A program made the position numbers and the translations under genes. From Oegoconia quadripuncta (Eukaryota > Arthropoda > Insecta > Lepidoptera > Autostichidae), in NCBI GenBank assembly GCA_949316235.1, contig OX438742.1:35532853-35596852 (forward strand): DNA of 64,000 bases, written 5' to 3'. This document shows, in pieces, positions 13,501-22,931 of this stretch. The notes below the pieces were generated by a model. The model was not told where the DNA came from. It saw nothing but the letters and a program-made list of their open reading frames with translations, and did no database searches. Numbering within the stretch: the stretch's first letter is position 1; each line of letters begins with the position of its first letter.

Positions 13501-16500
13501 CCCTCAATCGTCCATTACATTGTTTTTAGCATAGTTTTTGAAATTATTTAATAGATGTATGCAAATTAAGTATTGTTACATCTGCTATTTCGTTTCGTCG
13601 GCGTGTCAGTAAATATAAACTTGAAAAAGGGTGTCAAAACTCTTACCGCCAATTGAAAATCCGTTTAAAAATGGATTCATAGTTAACAGTACAAACGTAA
13701 ACTGATCAAAAAAATAAACTAAACGTCTTGTGTCAGAACTGTTGTTATCTTTAGCCTTGGACAGGGTTTGTTATATTTTGTCATTCACACAGATAGATAA
13801 TAAACATGACGTTTTTATTATCACTTTATCAGAAATCGCGACACAGGTATGGCAGCGTTCTAAATTGGATTAGAATGTATTTTTTCGAATTCAATTGTTA
13901 ATATTCGAACGTATCCAAGTAATGAGTTGTAGATGATTGTGTATATGACAATGAAATTCATACAACAAGTGCATATGTTATGAATTCCTCACTGTTACTC
14001 ATTTCGTAACTTTATTATTGTTTCTTATTATAACGCGGTATTTCATGACATGACTGATTGTTTATTTATAGCAACAGCTGTAGTCATCCATCATACGTCA
14101 TACAACTACCCACGCTTTTTCATGCAAAAACACAGCAAATGTTTATATCAAAATACTTACCACCCAAAGTAAATATCTCCTCAAAAGGGATCCCAGAAGT
14201 CACGGTTGACGGCACTTTCGTCAATTTCTTCTCCTTTTTATCCTTATCCTTTTCTTTAACTTTATCCTTGTCTTTATCTTTCAATCTCTCCTTGTCTTTA
14301 TCTTTTACTTTATCTTTCTTTTCATCTTTCAGTTTTTCCTTTGATTCTAGCCTAAATTTGGCTTTCTCTTCCTTTTCCTGTGTACAATTAGAATAGTAAT
14401 GGTGCAATTTAAAATTATTATAATTTGAATTAAATATAAGATAATAAAGAATCGAGATAACGTAGGAATTGTCGGAGCAGAAAAGTTCACATAGAAATTG
14501 TATCTGTCAACCCACAGAGCAAGAAGTCTCTCATTATTACACATATTTTAATAAAACACCCGAATTAACTCATTCTTAAAAGAAAGGCACACAACTTTTC
14601 TGTAGAAATAGATAGGTTGATAAAAATAGGCTGTTCACTACAATCCGCACAAACTTAAATAAAAATATATGAGAACCTTCGTAAAAACACTACGTAGGTG
14701 ATGCATAATGCGATTTCAAAACGCAACTGAATAAACTAAGACCGCTTTGTATACAGTTTGCTCATCAAGGCCGTAGTACCAGTACTACACAGTAAATTAG
14801 GTGTTCACGGTGAACCGCTGGACCGTAAAATTTATTTTCTTGCACAATTTTAGATTTTCACGGGATATAACTGTGTTGACAAAACAATTTCCAAAATTTT
14901 ATAACTAAACATAAACGATATTGTTCTGCAGTGCAAAGAATTTTGTATTGTATTTGTTGTGCGAAGGATCATTCGATACACAAAAGGTTTGTTAATATAC
15001 GACACACACGAGATAAATATTCTATTATTGAACAAAATACGTATTATTTGGGTAGATATTTTAAAGAGAATTTTTATTTGAGAGAAAGTCTTGTCTCAGT
15101 TCACTGGCTCTAAACTCAAGGTTGTCATAAATAACAAACAATAGACTATCAATTTTTCAAAGCGCTGTCGCAACACGCATCGTGTTCTTATTACAATACA
15201 ATAAAGCTCTCTTTTAAGTACCAATAACACGGTCAATAAAATGCACCCGTATTATTATTCTAATCGTAGATACAATGATGCGACTAAACTGAACTTGATC
15301 GATTTTTATGTTTGGAAGCAATTTAGGCTGCAACAAGTAACGTCGCAAAGTGAGGCCACCAGATTCACTTTGCCAGAATCCCGGTTGGATGGGTACTACC
15401 CTCTTATCTATTTTTGTCGCCAAACGTCAATGCCCGCAGAGTCTTTGGATAGGTTGGTGATAGCGACATTTTTAAATAATCTTGTCTAAATCTGCCGCCA
15501 AGCAGCAATGTCGATAGCACTGTTACAGTTTACTACTACTGCGTCGACAGTTTAAGATAAGACAGCCAGTCCCCCAAATAACTTCGAGTTCCCGGGTGAG
15601 CAAGTTTCCACCTTTGATCTCATCTTCACCTAACATCAGGTGTTGTTGAGTGCACCGGTTACCCATTGTGTATAAAAAAACGATGCCGTTTCTGCGTAAT
15701 GATTATTAAAAATTCAAAGCGCGTTTATAATGCTATGCAGATGATGTCCGCGATCGATATTAAAGCAATTATTGATATTTAAATAAATCTATATAATATA
15801 AAAACCGGGCAAGTGCGTGTCTGGCCACGTGCAGTGTAGAGTTCCGTACTTGTCCTCCCAATATGCGGACTTTGAAGAGGACTTTTTGTTGTTTGATAAA
15901 TAATTCTCTAGGGAAAGTAAATTTTATAAGTTTTTCGACTATTTCTCATTAACTTGCAAAACCTACTTACCTGTCATAGTTTTCCTTATAACTTCATTTT
16001 AGTACTCGTACATATTATAATGCCGTGAAATTTTTTACTTATCCAAAACCAACCATTAGCTTTTAGAGGGGACGACGACACTCGATTCTAACAAAAATTA
16101 GCACTTTAATATTTCTTAAACGGATCCTTAAATCGAAAAACTGTTTAAGATAACCTAATCGAAATTATATTTTTGAACGACCTATCTAATCTATCCAACG
16201 GTACAAAAATAAAAGAAAATTCATCCCCACTTTACGTGTAGAGGTGTCCTAAAAATATATTTTCCAAAATTTTATTTTACCATTTTATTAGCGCGATTTA
16301 TATGTATACCCATGCAAAATTACAGCGTTCTAGTACTAAGGACTTGGCAAAGCTATAAGGGTGCCTCGTTGATTACGGAACCCTAATAAAAGAAGAAACT
16401 GACTGATTGATCCAGCAACGCATAAAGCCCAAATATGCATGTTCCTTGCGTTACTTAGAGGCGCAAAAAGATGTATGATCGAAGTATAATATCCTTGCTT

Positions 16501-19500
16501 TTTGTATGTATGTAGTATGTACTGATGTACTGGATATTAAGTGTGATTCCCATGGTAACGAAAAAAAGGGAAGCATACTTCTTCTTAGCGAATCGATGGC
16601 AAAAACATCAAATTCTTGAGGACCAGAATGAGGAGCAATGTGGGACCACCGCGGGGCTTCCCCAATGTGCATTAATGAATAGCGGCACTGACGATGCGAA
16701 TATTGTGCCATTTGCTTCATTATGCGCCTCACGGTAGTTCCAGTACGTGCGTGGGCATCCCTTGGTTCTATTAACTACTAGTACCTAATTGCTAAAGATT
16801 TTTTATAGTAATAGGTTTTTTAAATCCAACTAAGGAGATGGTTGTTTGATGGATGTTCCCTCATTATACGAGGGAAGGCCTATATCCCTATATATCTCTA
16901 TATATCCCTATATCTCCGGGCTGAGATGATTATCTCACGTCATTCCTTACAAACTTTCAAGTTCTAATTTTCCGAAATGAATAAACGTATTCTAATGAAA
17001 CTTTACACGTATCAGGATAAATAGATATAAAAATATAAAAATATCGAATTTAAACATTTTTATTGCATTCTTTCTTTTAATATGGAAAACTTAAAATTGA
17101 TCTAATTTAGCTGCAATACTAATGTTCTTGTGCGTATAAATTTCATTAGAATCGGTTTATGCATTTCGAAAAATTCGGACTTGAAAGTTTGTATGGAATA
17201 CCGTGCGGGATAAACACTCTTAATGAGGTAACGTTGCCAACCAATGCAGGTTGGGGACTTCACATGCCTTTGAATTTTTATTTCTCAGGCATGCAGGTTT
17301 CCTCACGATGTTTTCCTTCACCGTTTAAGAGCAGTCAGATAAATGTACATAAGTAATTAAATTTAAAAACTCATTGATACATCGCCTGCCTGGGAATCGA
17401 ACCCGGACCTCCCAAATTGGGACAGGGCGTCTTAACCGCTGAGCCACCGACGTACGCACGCACGACAAGCACCAGGTATAAGGTAATTTGAAGAAAAGTA
17501 GTGTACAATATTGAATGAAGTGCCGACCATTGAGGTTTGTATAGTGTCGGTTTCATAGCACAGCCGCAGATTACTATCTACTTAGAGTCTCACATAAATT
17601 TGGCAAACATCTGATGATGCACTCCAGAGATAAAGAACGGAACATTTGGACTTTTTTGTGGTTTAATTAGGTGTGATTGGTGCATAAACTGTAAAAAATG
17701 ATATTTACAAAGCCAGACCAATTCCATTGTCAGTTTATGCATAGTGGCTCACGCAATTCCAATATTAAAAAATAAATGGCATAGCGCATGCCCTCTATCA
17801 ATTAAATTCTGTAAATCGTAAAACCTACGGGAAAAATCTAGACGAAAAATTCAATAAGAATGATTGTTTTGTATGAAATTGCGTAATTTCCTTGTGGTAA
17901 ATAAACTCATCCGGTATACAATGTAATGTAGGTAAATTAAGTAATGTAGGAGTATATATATGAACTGGATACATGTTTGACCACAATATGGAAAGTATTG
18001 GACGGAATAAGCCCACCCCGATGGAAAGTGACGATGTGGTCAAAGATAATGCACACGATCTCAGTAAATGTTTATTTACCCTGCTCTTTCAGATCAAAAG
18101 ATTGTAATATTTCGGAATAGCAATTTTTTTTTTAAAAGCATAATTTCGTAGGTTTAATGCAGAAATCTCCTACTTATAGTATAGAAATAACTTTATCGCG
18201 TAGATTATCCCGCGGGAACTACTTACTTTATTGGGATAAAAAATTTCCTATGTTGTAATTCAAGTTATGTTCTACCTATATACCAAATTTCATCCAAATC
18301 CGTTAAATCGTTTCGCCGTGATTTTTTGATCTAGTCCCAAACTAAGCAAAGCTTGTACTATGGATACAAGATAACGGATAAACATACATAACTTAGTATT
18401 TATCATATAAATATTTACCCTGTGCGGGATTCGAACCTGCAAGCGTTGGTTTCGCTGACAGGGTCACTATCCGCTACACCAAACGGTGGTCAAATTAAGA
18501 TTGATTGAGCAACGAACAAACATCCAAACTTAAGCATTTATAATATTAGTTAGATATGGTTAAAACTAATACTTGATTGCATAATAATTTGTCTTTAATG
18601 ATTAAGTTACAGAAGAGGGTGGGCGAATGTGGGCTGAGAATGAATTAAGTAAGATTACTGACCTTATCTTTTTCTCTCAGCTTATCCCGTTTCTCTTTTT
18701 CTTTTTTCTCTTTTTCTCTCTCTTTCTCACGTTCTTTTTCTTTCTTTTTCTCCTTATCGTTTAGGTCTCGTTGTTTCACTGTATCTTCTAAAACCTTCTC
18801 TTTGTCTCGCGATTTCTCTCTTTTCTCTTTACTTTTCGTCGGAAATTTGAATGACTTTGTCTTTTTAGATTTCGATGGACTTCTGTTGAATATATGTAAT
18901 CGAATAAAGCCTAAATAGTTATTTATTTAATATCGAGATGATGAAATATAAAGATTATTTTTTTAATTTAACTAATATCAAGAGAAATGTGTGTGAAGCT
19001 AGTGCATTTCATATATTAATCTACATTGTTCAGTAATACTAACTCATAAGTTTATATGCACGGTTGGAAAACTTCGTGGCTTCCTGCAATAAGCTCAAAA
19101 AGGAGAGACGGAGAGCACAAGCGGCAAGAAGATGCCAACGATTTGTGACTCGACTTAGCGGTAAGGAATTCCTTACAGTGGGCAACGCGGACGACTTAGC
19201 TATCCTGGTGATTGGCAATAATGCCCATACAAACAACTCTGCGAATTGTAGAAAAGTGGTGCACAAACAATGGCCGCTCTGCAAACCCCGCTAAAAGAGT
19301 AGTTCACTAACAAGCAAATAGCCCAGATTTTTTGTACATCACACCATTTGTCAGCGGAATCAAATATCTTGAAATATACTTGATAGAAGTACTCGTGGCG
19401 CACCAGATTAGTGAAGTTTAGCAATGTCTGGTGAGGTCACTCATTAAACCACTATTATTATTAGGAGTCCATAGTGGCATTTTAATACGAGTATTTCCGT

Positions 19501-22500
19501 ATTATCATATCAGCAACAGAACGTTCACTGCTAAAATAGGCCTCCCGCATAGATTTCCAGAGCACGATTGCACCCCTGCGCCGCCGTTACTATGGCCACT
19601 ATCAGAGCCAGAAATATCGGGGCCGCCCCTGGTCGTCTAGTTCCATGTGATTTGCCTTAATCGGCACGCTAGGCAAGCAGTGATTTTGTGGACTTTAGGC
19701 CAGTGACGCCGCTGCCCGTCACTGACTCCAGGTATCAAAACCTATCATCCCTTAGCCGCCTTCTACGACGCCCACGGGAGGAATTTGGTTCTATTCTACT
19801 CTGCTGGAAACCACACGGCAAGTTCGACAAGAAATATACAACAAGGCTTCAAAACCGTCAGGTGGAGACTGCAGTAAATACTTCGCGAATGGCTCTAAAA
19901 CGACCTATAACACGGACTCTGGGACCTTCTCAATAGCACCTACAAATCAATATTTCATCGCCTTTAGGAGGATACAGTGTTCTAGGCAAAATTTATAGGC
20001 ATCACATAGGCAGCGGTCGCCAGGTAAAGGACTACTCCATTTGAATTCTATCTGATAGTGCGGTGGTTCTGCAAGCCCTGGACAGCTATAAACTTCGAGG
20101 CTCATTTTGGAGTGCATTCCGAAACTTTTCAGTGGATCAAGTGACATATTATGACACCGCGGACGAGTTGGCGCGAAGGGTCCTGCGAAGACGGTGCAGG
20201 GTCCCAAACCTATTGTTCCATTGCCATTTATCATGGCTATGATAGCGGTCCACATGGCACCACTACAATGACTGGACCTCACGGGAAAACCGCAGTTAAT
20301 CCAGAGCGGCAGTTCCTAAACGGAGCGTGCGCCTATACTGCCAATTGATGCGTCTTTCCAAGGAGCAATTGCTTTTGATTACGGTTACACTAACAGATCA
20401 CGGTTATTACAACCAACATCTGTTAAATATGATCAGGTACACGGCATGCATGGAGGGCGAAGAATCAGCCGCACACACTGGGCTGCTCATTTCGGAAGAC
20501 CGTGGTCGCTCCTCAAAGCTGGTGGCAATATCCAAAAGTTGCTCAGCTTCTTGCAGGAGGGATTTTTCTTTCCCAAACACGCAACGCAAAATAGGCGCAT
20601 TAAAAAGTCGCGTTTTGGACGACAGCCCGAAAACGAAACACCTCCAAAATATTGAAATTATATTTAGGGCTCCCTATGAAAGGCCAACAACGAAACCCTT
20701 ATTTCTCCATGCCCGTCCATTCATGTCACAGGTTTATAGCTTCATCATCATTGCATCTATTGTAATGAAAGGGGACATGATCCTGTATAAGCCGCCACAC
20801 AATAGAGTAGGAAACGTATAAAAAGATAAATATTTAAGGGGTATGGCAGCTCACCATAGAAAAGGTAAAAAATATTCGCACACCTGTGTTGCACAACAAC
20901 ATAGAGTCGTTGGATAGGTTTTTAAAAATGAAATTGTGATTCTATAATTTTATTATTTATGTGGATAATATGAGCTTCTAAAGTCGTTAACACTTTGTTC
21001 ACCCCCTGTGACTTTATATTTAAGTGATTTAACAATACTTTAAAGAAAAATATTTTGAACATTACCTGCAAAAAGTTTATTGATATTCACAGTTTTTAAT
21101 TTATAAACACACTTTATGTAACACGGTATGTGAAATAAACCTTGAACCAACTTACAAAACCCTAATTTATGATTTTATATCCCTTGGGTAGCTCCCAGCA
21201 GATTAATATTTTTACAAATATTAGTAGGAAAACAATTTTGGAAGTCTAAAAGTGAGTACTCTATGCTTTATCTATCTCTGTACCAAATCTTATCCAAATC
21301 TAAAGAGATTTGGATATCCTCTATCCTCTAGCATCCTATGATGCAATTGCACTATTGCAATTGATTGACAATCACACAAACATCTAAACTTTAACATCCC
21401 TCTATCAATATATGTAATTTGATACAGAGATGGAAGTACTCCTTATATGTTTATTCAAGACATAAAAATAATGTTATCTTGAAAATTCAAATATTTGTAT
21501 CTATTATGATATTTGGTCTATGCAGGTTTGCCAAAAGGCTAGTGCATTACTAAATACTATTAATAACCAATAAGAAATTGTATTCCTCAGGTAGTTTAAG
21601 TAAGATATTCTATTCAGTTTAAGTCAGATTATTAGGAGTTTTCATTCTTTAGCTTCAAAAATAATAATAGAAGCAACAAAAACGGTAACAGATCATTACT
21701 TACTTAGTGTCTGTGTCTTCTTCTGGTGAGCTTTCTCCTTCAAGAGCTGCATAACCCCTGTCTTTTTTAGATTCCTTCTTGTCTTTTCTACGTCCCAATA
21801 AATCCTTTTTACTTGGCTTTTCATGGTCAGGTCCATCACTAACTATAAAAGGGTAAAGAATTGTTAAAACAGTGTTGATACTAAATAATAGTTATTAACA
21901 CAAGTAGTACCCCATTGTATGATTACGATTTTCATGAGTCTTTCTGGCTTTTAATTTAATGTGGATAATAGTGTTGTATTTTAGTTAAATTGTAGAAAAA
22001 TTTGTATGAATAGATAAATTATAGCATTTTGAATGTACGCTGACAACTTAAATTAAGTACTCATTGTAGCATTTGTTACGAATAATAAAAAATAGTAATG
22101 CTTTGGAGTGTTGTAATTAGGGCTGCCATCTAGTTTACTGGATTTCATCATAGTTTGGACTATAGGCGTTTTTTCTATATAGTCCAGGTTTTAAGAATCC
22201 ATACGTCATCTGCCTATTGCCCAGAGCTGTAACTTAATATGATTAATTTTTGTATAACACCAAAATTTTTTTTTCGTTTGTGAAAGATTGTTTTAAAAAT
22301 AGGATGAAAATATTTTAAAGTTTATTTTGTTATGACTAATACAGTACTATTATAGTTAGTAGTTTAGTTTATTTTGTTACCTTAAACATGATACGGATGT
22401 CCAATCAATTTATATTATCATCATAAACATATAAGCCACTGCTGAACACAGGCCTCCCCCATAAATTTCCAGAGTGACTGGTTATAGGCGGCCTGCATTT

Positions 22501-22931
22501 ATCATATAAAATTTATGAAATAAACAATTTGCAATTGCGATTAATATTGTTGTATAGTAATTTTAGGAATTCTGTAATGCTGTGGCATAAGCAAATACTT
22601 TTATGATATAATAAAATTTGTAAGTAGTCCGTACAAAATATGTAATGGTCAGCAGTGGACGTCCTGTGGATGATACGACGATGACACGCCTTACACTGAC
22701 TGACTTCCTTTACTAATACATACTTTGAACTATGTATTAGTAAAGGAAGTACAAAAATCGGGGGTGTTCGAGGTTCATCTCCGGGTTTAATGATTTTACA
22801 GATTACTGCCCTAAATATATATGGACGACGAGATGACGAAACTTACAGTCACTTTCATTACTTTTCCGTCCTGACTCTGAAGCATATAGCCCGGGAAAGT
22901 CTTTTTCTACGTCTGGGCTTTCGAAATCCAT
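3876..22931 (-). CDS. Rlip: Rlip (RalBP1/RLIP76 orthologue), complete 10-exon gene
   Basis: RalBP1 is an effector of the small GTPase Ral. It carries a RhoGAP domain acting on Rac/Cdc42 and links Ral to endocytosis and cytoskeleton control. Joining 22931-22847, 21842-21704, 18882-18663, 14377-14161, 13409-13300, 10962-10811, 8343-8163, 7222-7098, 6067-5884 and 4538-3876 gives 2076 nt (691 aa plus stop), all with GT-AG introns and consistent phases. Residues 1-30 carry the family's FPGLY motif (DVEKDFPGLYASE). Residues 75-215 are very rich in K, E and D. RhoGAP covers about 221-415 (FGVPL, IYR arginine finger, ELPD, NIQTI). The Ral-binding helix pair covers about 425-480 (LRKQESLLNQIHAEMHAGF, LWEAQRIV). 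A C-terminal coiled coil ends at KEILSKS. Human RALBP1 is 655 aa, so the length fits. Orthology is highly confident; unseen alternative exons cannot be excluded. Confidence 0.95.
4683..4715 (-). repeat. LINE 3' end scrap
   Basis: AACGTCCACTGCTGAAAATG is a short match to the minus-strand LINE tail motif seen at 330 and 49261. It sits in Rlip intron 9. Confidence 0.35.
5334..5659 (+). mobile_element. SINE family D, full-length copy
   Basis: The tRNA-like head has an A-box-like TGGCTCAATA and a B box GGTTCAATCCC (about 5387-5399). The body contains GCTAGCTACCACCATCTTAT and CCAGTCCCCCAAATAAGATG, ending AACATCTGGTGTGATTGAGG and an A-rich tail. The same body recurs at 7265, 11071, 15385, 33722, 47221(-), 57300 and 60092(-). 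Located in Rlip intron 9. Confidence 0.75.
5884..6067 (-). CDS. Rlip: Rlip coding exon 9 (Ral-binding domain)
   Basis: It encodes the Ral-binding coiled-coil region: ELRKQESLLNQIHAEMHAGF and DQQLWEAQRIVTQLK align with the human RRQEFLLNCLHRDLQGG and ERLWEVQRILTALK segment. Acceptor TTTTAG, donor GTGAGC, ends in phase 0. Confidence 0.95.
6560..7080. repeat. probable interspersed repeat in Rlip intron 8
   Basis: The ends share similar text: GCATTACCCTCCTTCCTGGGG near 6740 and CATTACCCTTCTTCTTTGGG near 7050, around a segment with GGGCGCCATGTTGGATTTT. The boundaries are uncertain. Confidence 0.35.
7098..7222 (-). CDS. Rlip: Rlip coding exon 8 (end of RhoGAP)
   Basis: It encodes VNHVNIQTIATAMGPALNMS and a helix with LLTYFITKAEKLFPDVYL. 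The usual RhoGAP GPN asparagine is replaced (GPA), as it also is in vertebrate RalBP1 (SPT). Acceptor TTTTTAG, donor GTGAGT. Confidence 0.93.
7265..7350 (+). repeat. SINE D fragment
   Basis: ACCAGTCCCCCGAATAAATT then GGGTTTCCGGGTGAGC matches the 3' half of the copy at 5334. Confidence 0.55.
8163..8343 (-). CDS. Rlip: Rlip coding exon 7 (RhoGAP core)
   Basis: It encodes SELPDSILTQELHGQFEQ and LPSCNYSLLSWLMRHF, the ELPEPL-type box and LP..N...L..L...F helix of RhoGAP. It follows exon 6 in phase 2 and ends in phase 0. Confidence 0.95.
8398..8640 (+). repeat. LINE 3' region (family F) in Rlip intron 6
   Basis: CGTCTTTTCCCGTGGATGTTG, then GACTAAGGGAGTTTCCACC and a segment ending near GGATATCTCTGACCACCCCA. 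The same text occurs at 38198, 60762 and, inverted, at 46318. It is probably the 3' UTR of a non-LTR retrotransposon. Confidence 0.5.
8700..8880. repeat. MITE-like inverted repeat
   Basis: Imperfect terminal inverted repeats: TGTCATACAAGCGGCGCCACG on the left and CGTGGCGCTTGTTTGTCATAC on the right. Confidence 0.45.
8962..9432 (-). mobile_element. non-autonomous hAT element with 8-bp TSD
   Basis: The element 8970-9424 is flanked by a perfect 8-bp duplication ATTTATAT (8962-8969 and 9425-9432). Its termini read TAGGGAATTTACGGA and, inverted, TAGGGATGTTACGGA. On the minus strand about 9195-9255 reads ASEQLFSGAGLIYDPL, the C-terminal hAT dimerisation motif, so this is an internally deleted derivative of a hAT transposon. 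Located in Rlip intron 6. Confidence 0.85.
9545..9770 (-). mobile_element. SINE family A copy
   Basis: The sequence runs from a TATTTCGGATACTTACACC tail through CTAAGCAAAGCTTGTACTAT to a degraded tRNA-like head near 9715-9770. Inverted relative to 34441. Confidence 0.65.
9868..9998. repeat. short MITE-like inverted repeat
   Basis: TTCGATTTAACTTTATTATC faces GTGGTAAAGTTAAGTCGAAA as an imperfect inverted repeat around about 90 bp. Confidence 0.35.
10025..10190. repeat. MITE with about 30-bp inverted repeats
   Basis: TCCAAGTTCAAACGATTATT at the left is matched by AATCATTTGAACTTGGA at the right, each followed inward by an A/T run and TCGA. Confidence 0.55.
10605..10762. mobile_element. MITE family I, about 150 bp, TAA flanks
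   Basis: The ends are GGCCCGTATTTCAGAATGTT and its inverted form ending TTGAAATACGGGCC, with TAA on both sides, which suggests a PIF/Harbinger-type 3-bp duplication. A second copy lies at 62819-62935. Confidence 0.6.
10811..10962 (-). CDS. Rlip: Rlip coding exon 6 (RhoGAP arginine finger)
   Basis: It encodes AYGLKTNNIYRSEADKIKLQ; the IYR arginine is the catalytic arginine finger of RhoGAPs. LKSFI at the exon end is the start of the conserved LK-F-ELP box completed in the next exon. Acceptor TTTACAG, donor GTAAGA. Confidence 0.93.
11071..11220 (+). repeat. SINE D fragment
   Basis: GCCGGCTAGCTAACTCCATC through GAGATAAGATAGCCAATCCC to TTGTGATTGAGG, the body of SINE D without its tRNA-like head. 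Located in Rlip intron 5. Confidence 0.6.
11230..13023. other. rest of Rlip intron 5, little recognised
   Basis: AT-rich. Only a short inverted SINE D scrap (about 11970-12003, AGATAAGATGGTGGTAGCTG) was recognised, and no exon-like segment was seen before the small ORF at 13024. Confidence 0.4.
13024..13212 (+). CDS. hypothetical small secreted cysteine-rich peptide
   Basis: A 62-residue ORF lies inside Rlip intron 5 on the opposite strand. It starts MMKYYILLLILLYIHGHVKC, which has the look of a signal peptide. The remaining 40-odd residues carry a cluster of cysteines (FCGCKCLILCNEEC). No family is recognised. AT-rich DNA produces hydrophobic starts by chance, there is no AATAAA soon after the stop, and no clear promoter is seen. 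It could equally be a spurious ORF. Confidence 0.2.
   Translation: MMKYYILLLILLYIHGHVKCNVYRINIYGLPVKETNKHMDKFCGCKCLILCNEECIFEVAMP
13300..13409 (-). CDS. Rlip: Rlip coding exon 5 (start of RhoGAP domain)
   Basis: It encodes VALPIFGVPLQQTVERSR and DDTGLPLVVRDSIDYLQ, the first helix of RhoGAP with the FG(V/I)PL signature. Acceptor TTTTCAG, donor GTAAGG, ends in phase 0. Confidence 0.94.
14161..14377 (-). CDS. Rlip: Rlip coding exon 4 (KDK-repeat exon)
   Basis: A second charged exon (KDKVKDKDKERLKDKDK), followed by a linker ending PFEEIFTLGG. It joins in phase 1 to the RhoGAP-starting exon. Acceptor ACACAG, donor GTAAGT. Confidence 0.9.
15385..15680 (+). repeat. SINE D copy, degraded
   Basis: AATCTGCCGCCAAGCAGCAAT and CCAGTCCCCCAAATAACTTC with CACCTAACATCAGGTG match the copy at 5334. 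Located in Rlip intron 3. Confidence 0.55.
15800..16390. repeat. interspersed repeat family H, about 590 bp
   Basis: It begins AACCGGGCAAGTGCGTGTCT with GAGTTCCGTA and ends ATTACGGAACCCTAATAA, so the termini carry a short inverted GTTCCGTA. A diverged second copy spans 62228-62995 (shared CTTAAACGGATCC and TATGTATACCCATGC). Confidence 0.6.
17225..17455 (-). mobile_element. SINE family E copy
   Basis: TCTCAGGCATGCAGGTTTCC, a TTAAATTTAAAAACTCATTG spacer and the reversed tRNA-like head GGAATCGAACCCGGACCTCC. The same element occurs at 27793(+) and 28365(-). Confidence 0.65.
18196..18560. repeat. widespread lepidopteran-type repeat split by SINE A
   Basis: The outer repeat runs from TCCCGCGGGAACTACTTAC through ACCAAATTTCATCCAAATCC to CATTTATAATATTAGTTAG. 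A minus-strand SINE A (about 18332-18485, CTAGTCCCAAACTAAGCAAA) interrupts it just before the end. Relatives of the outer repeat lie at 21240, 40990, 51885, 58350 and 61330. Confidence 0.6.
18663..18882 (-). CDS. Rlip: Rlip coding exon 3 (lysine/glutamate-rich)
   Basis: It encodes 73 residues of highly charged low-complexity sequence starting KSPSKSKKTKSFKFPTKSKE and ending REKDK, equivalent to the KKKEK-rich segment before RhoGAP in RalBP1. Acceptor CAACAG, donor GTCAGT. The plus strand is a long CT-rich tract, which explains the skewed composition. Confidence 0.9.
19050..20830 (+). pseudogene. decayed R1/Jockey-type LINE (RT end plus RNase H)
   Basis: Broken reading frames in Rlip intron 2 show retrotransposon features in the right order. 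ADDLAILVIG at about 19187-19220 is an RT catalytic-box remnant. At about 20055-20130 ILSDSAVVLQALDSYKL recalls the RNase H S-D-S box. At 20165 DELARRVL recalls E-A-D-x-LAR. At 20400 LTDHGYYNQHL and CMEGEESAAH resemble the zinc-knuckle-like C-terminus of R1/Jockey ORF2. Frames shift and stops intervene, so it is dead. It lies antisense to Rlip. Confidence 0.65.
20831..21703. other. Rlip intron 2, remainder
   Basis: AT-rich sequence with a weak relative of the repeat seen at 18196 (about 21240-21420, GTACCAAATCTTATCCAAATC). Nothing else was recognised. Confidence 0.35.
21704..21842 (-). CDS. Rlip: Rlip coding exon 2
   Basis: It encodes a lysine-rich stretch with DRGYAALEGESSPEED, matching the GYAAFQEDSSGDE region of vertebrate RalBP1. 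The acceptor is TTTATAG and the donor GTAAGT. Phase runs from 1 to 2. Confidence 0.92.
22418..22500 (-). repeat. LINE 3' end scrap in Rlip intron 1
   Basis: GCCACTGCTGAACACAGGCC, then TTCCAGAGTGACTGGTTATA; reversed, it matches the LINE ORF2 end at 49.5 kb. A plus-orientation scrap (GTCAGCAGTGGACGTCCTGT) follows at about 22648. Confidence 0.5.
22703..22750. repeat. perfect 20-bp hairpin
   Basis: ACTTCCTTTACTAATACATA is followed after 8 bp by its exact reverse complement. Located in Rlip intron 1. Confidence 0.8.
22847..22931 (-). CDS. Rlip: Rlip coding exon 1
   Basis: This exon holds the start codon and residues 1-28, beginning MDFESPDVEKDFPGLYASE, the conserved N-terminal motif of RalBP1 proteins. 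It ends at a GTAAGT donor in phase 1. The start is supported by that conserved motif. Confidence 0.93.

Noticed and set aside
20327..20821. 164-residue open frame
   Set aside because: It is the longest surviving piece of the decayed R1/Jockey-type LINE, with RNase H-end features; not a host gene.
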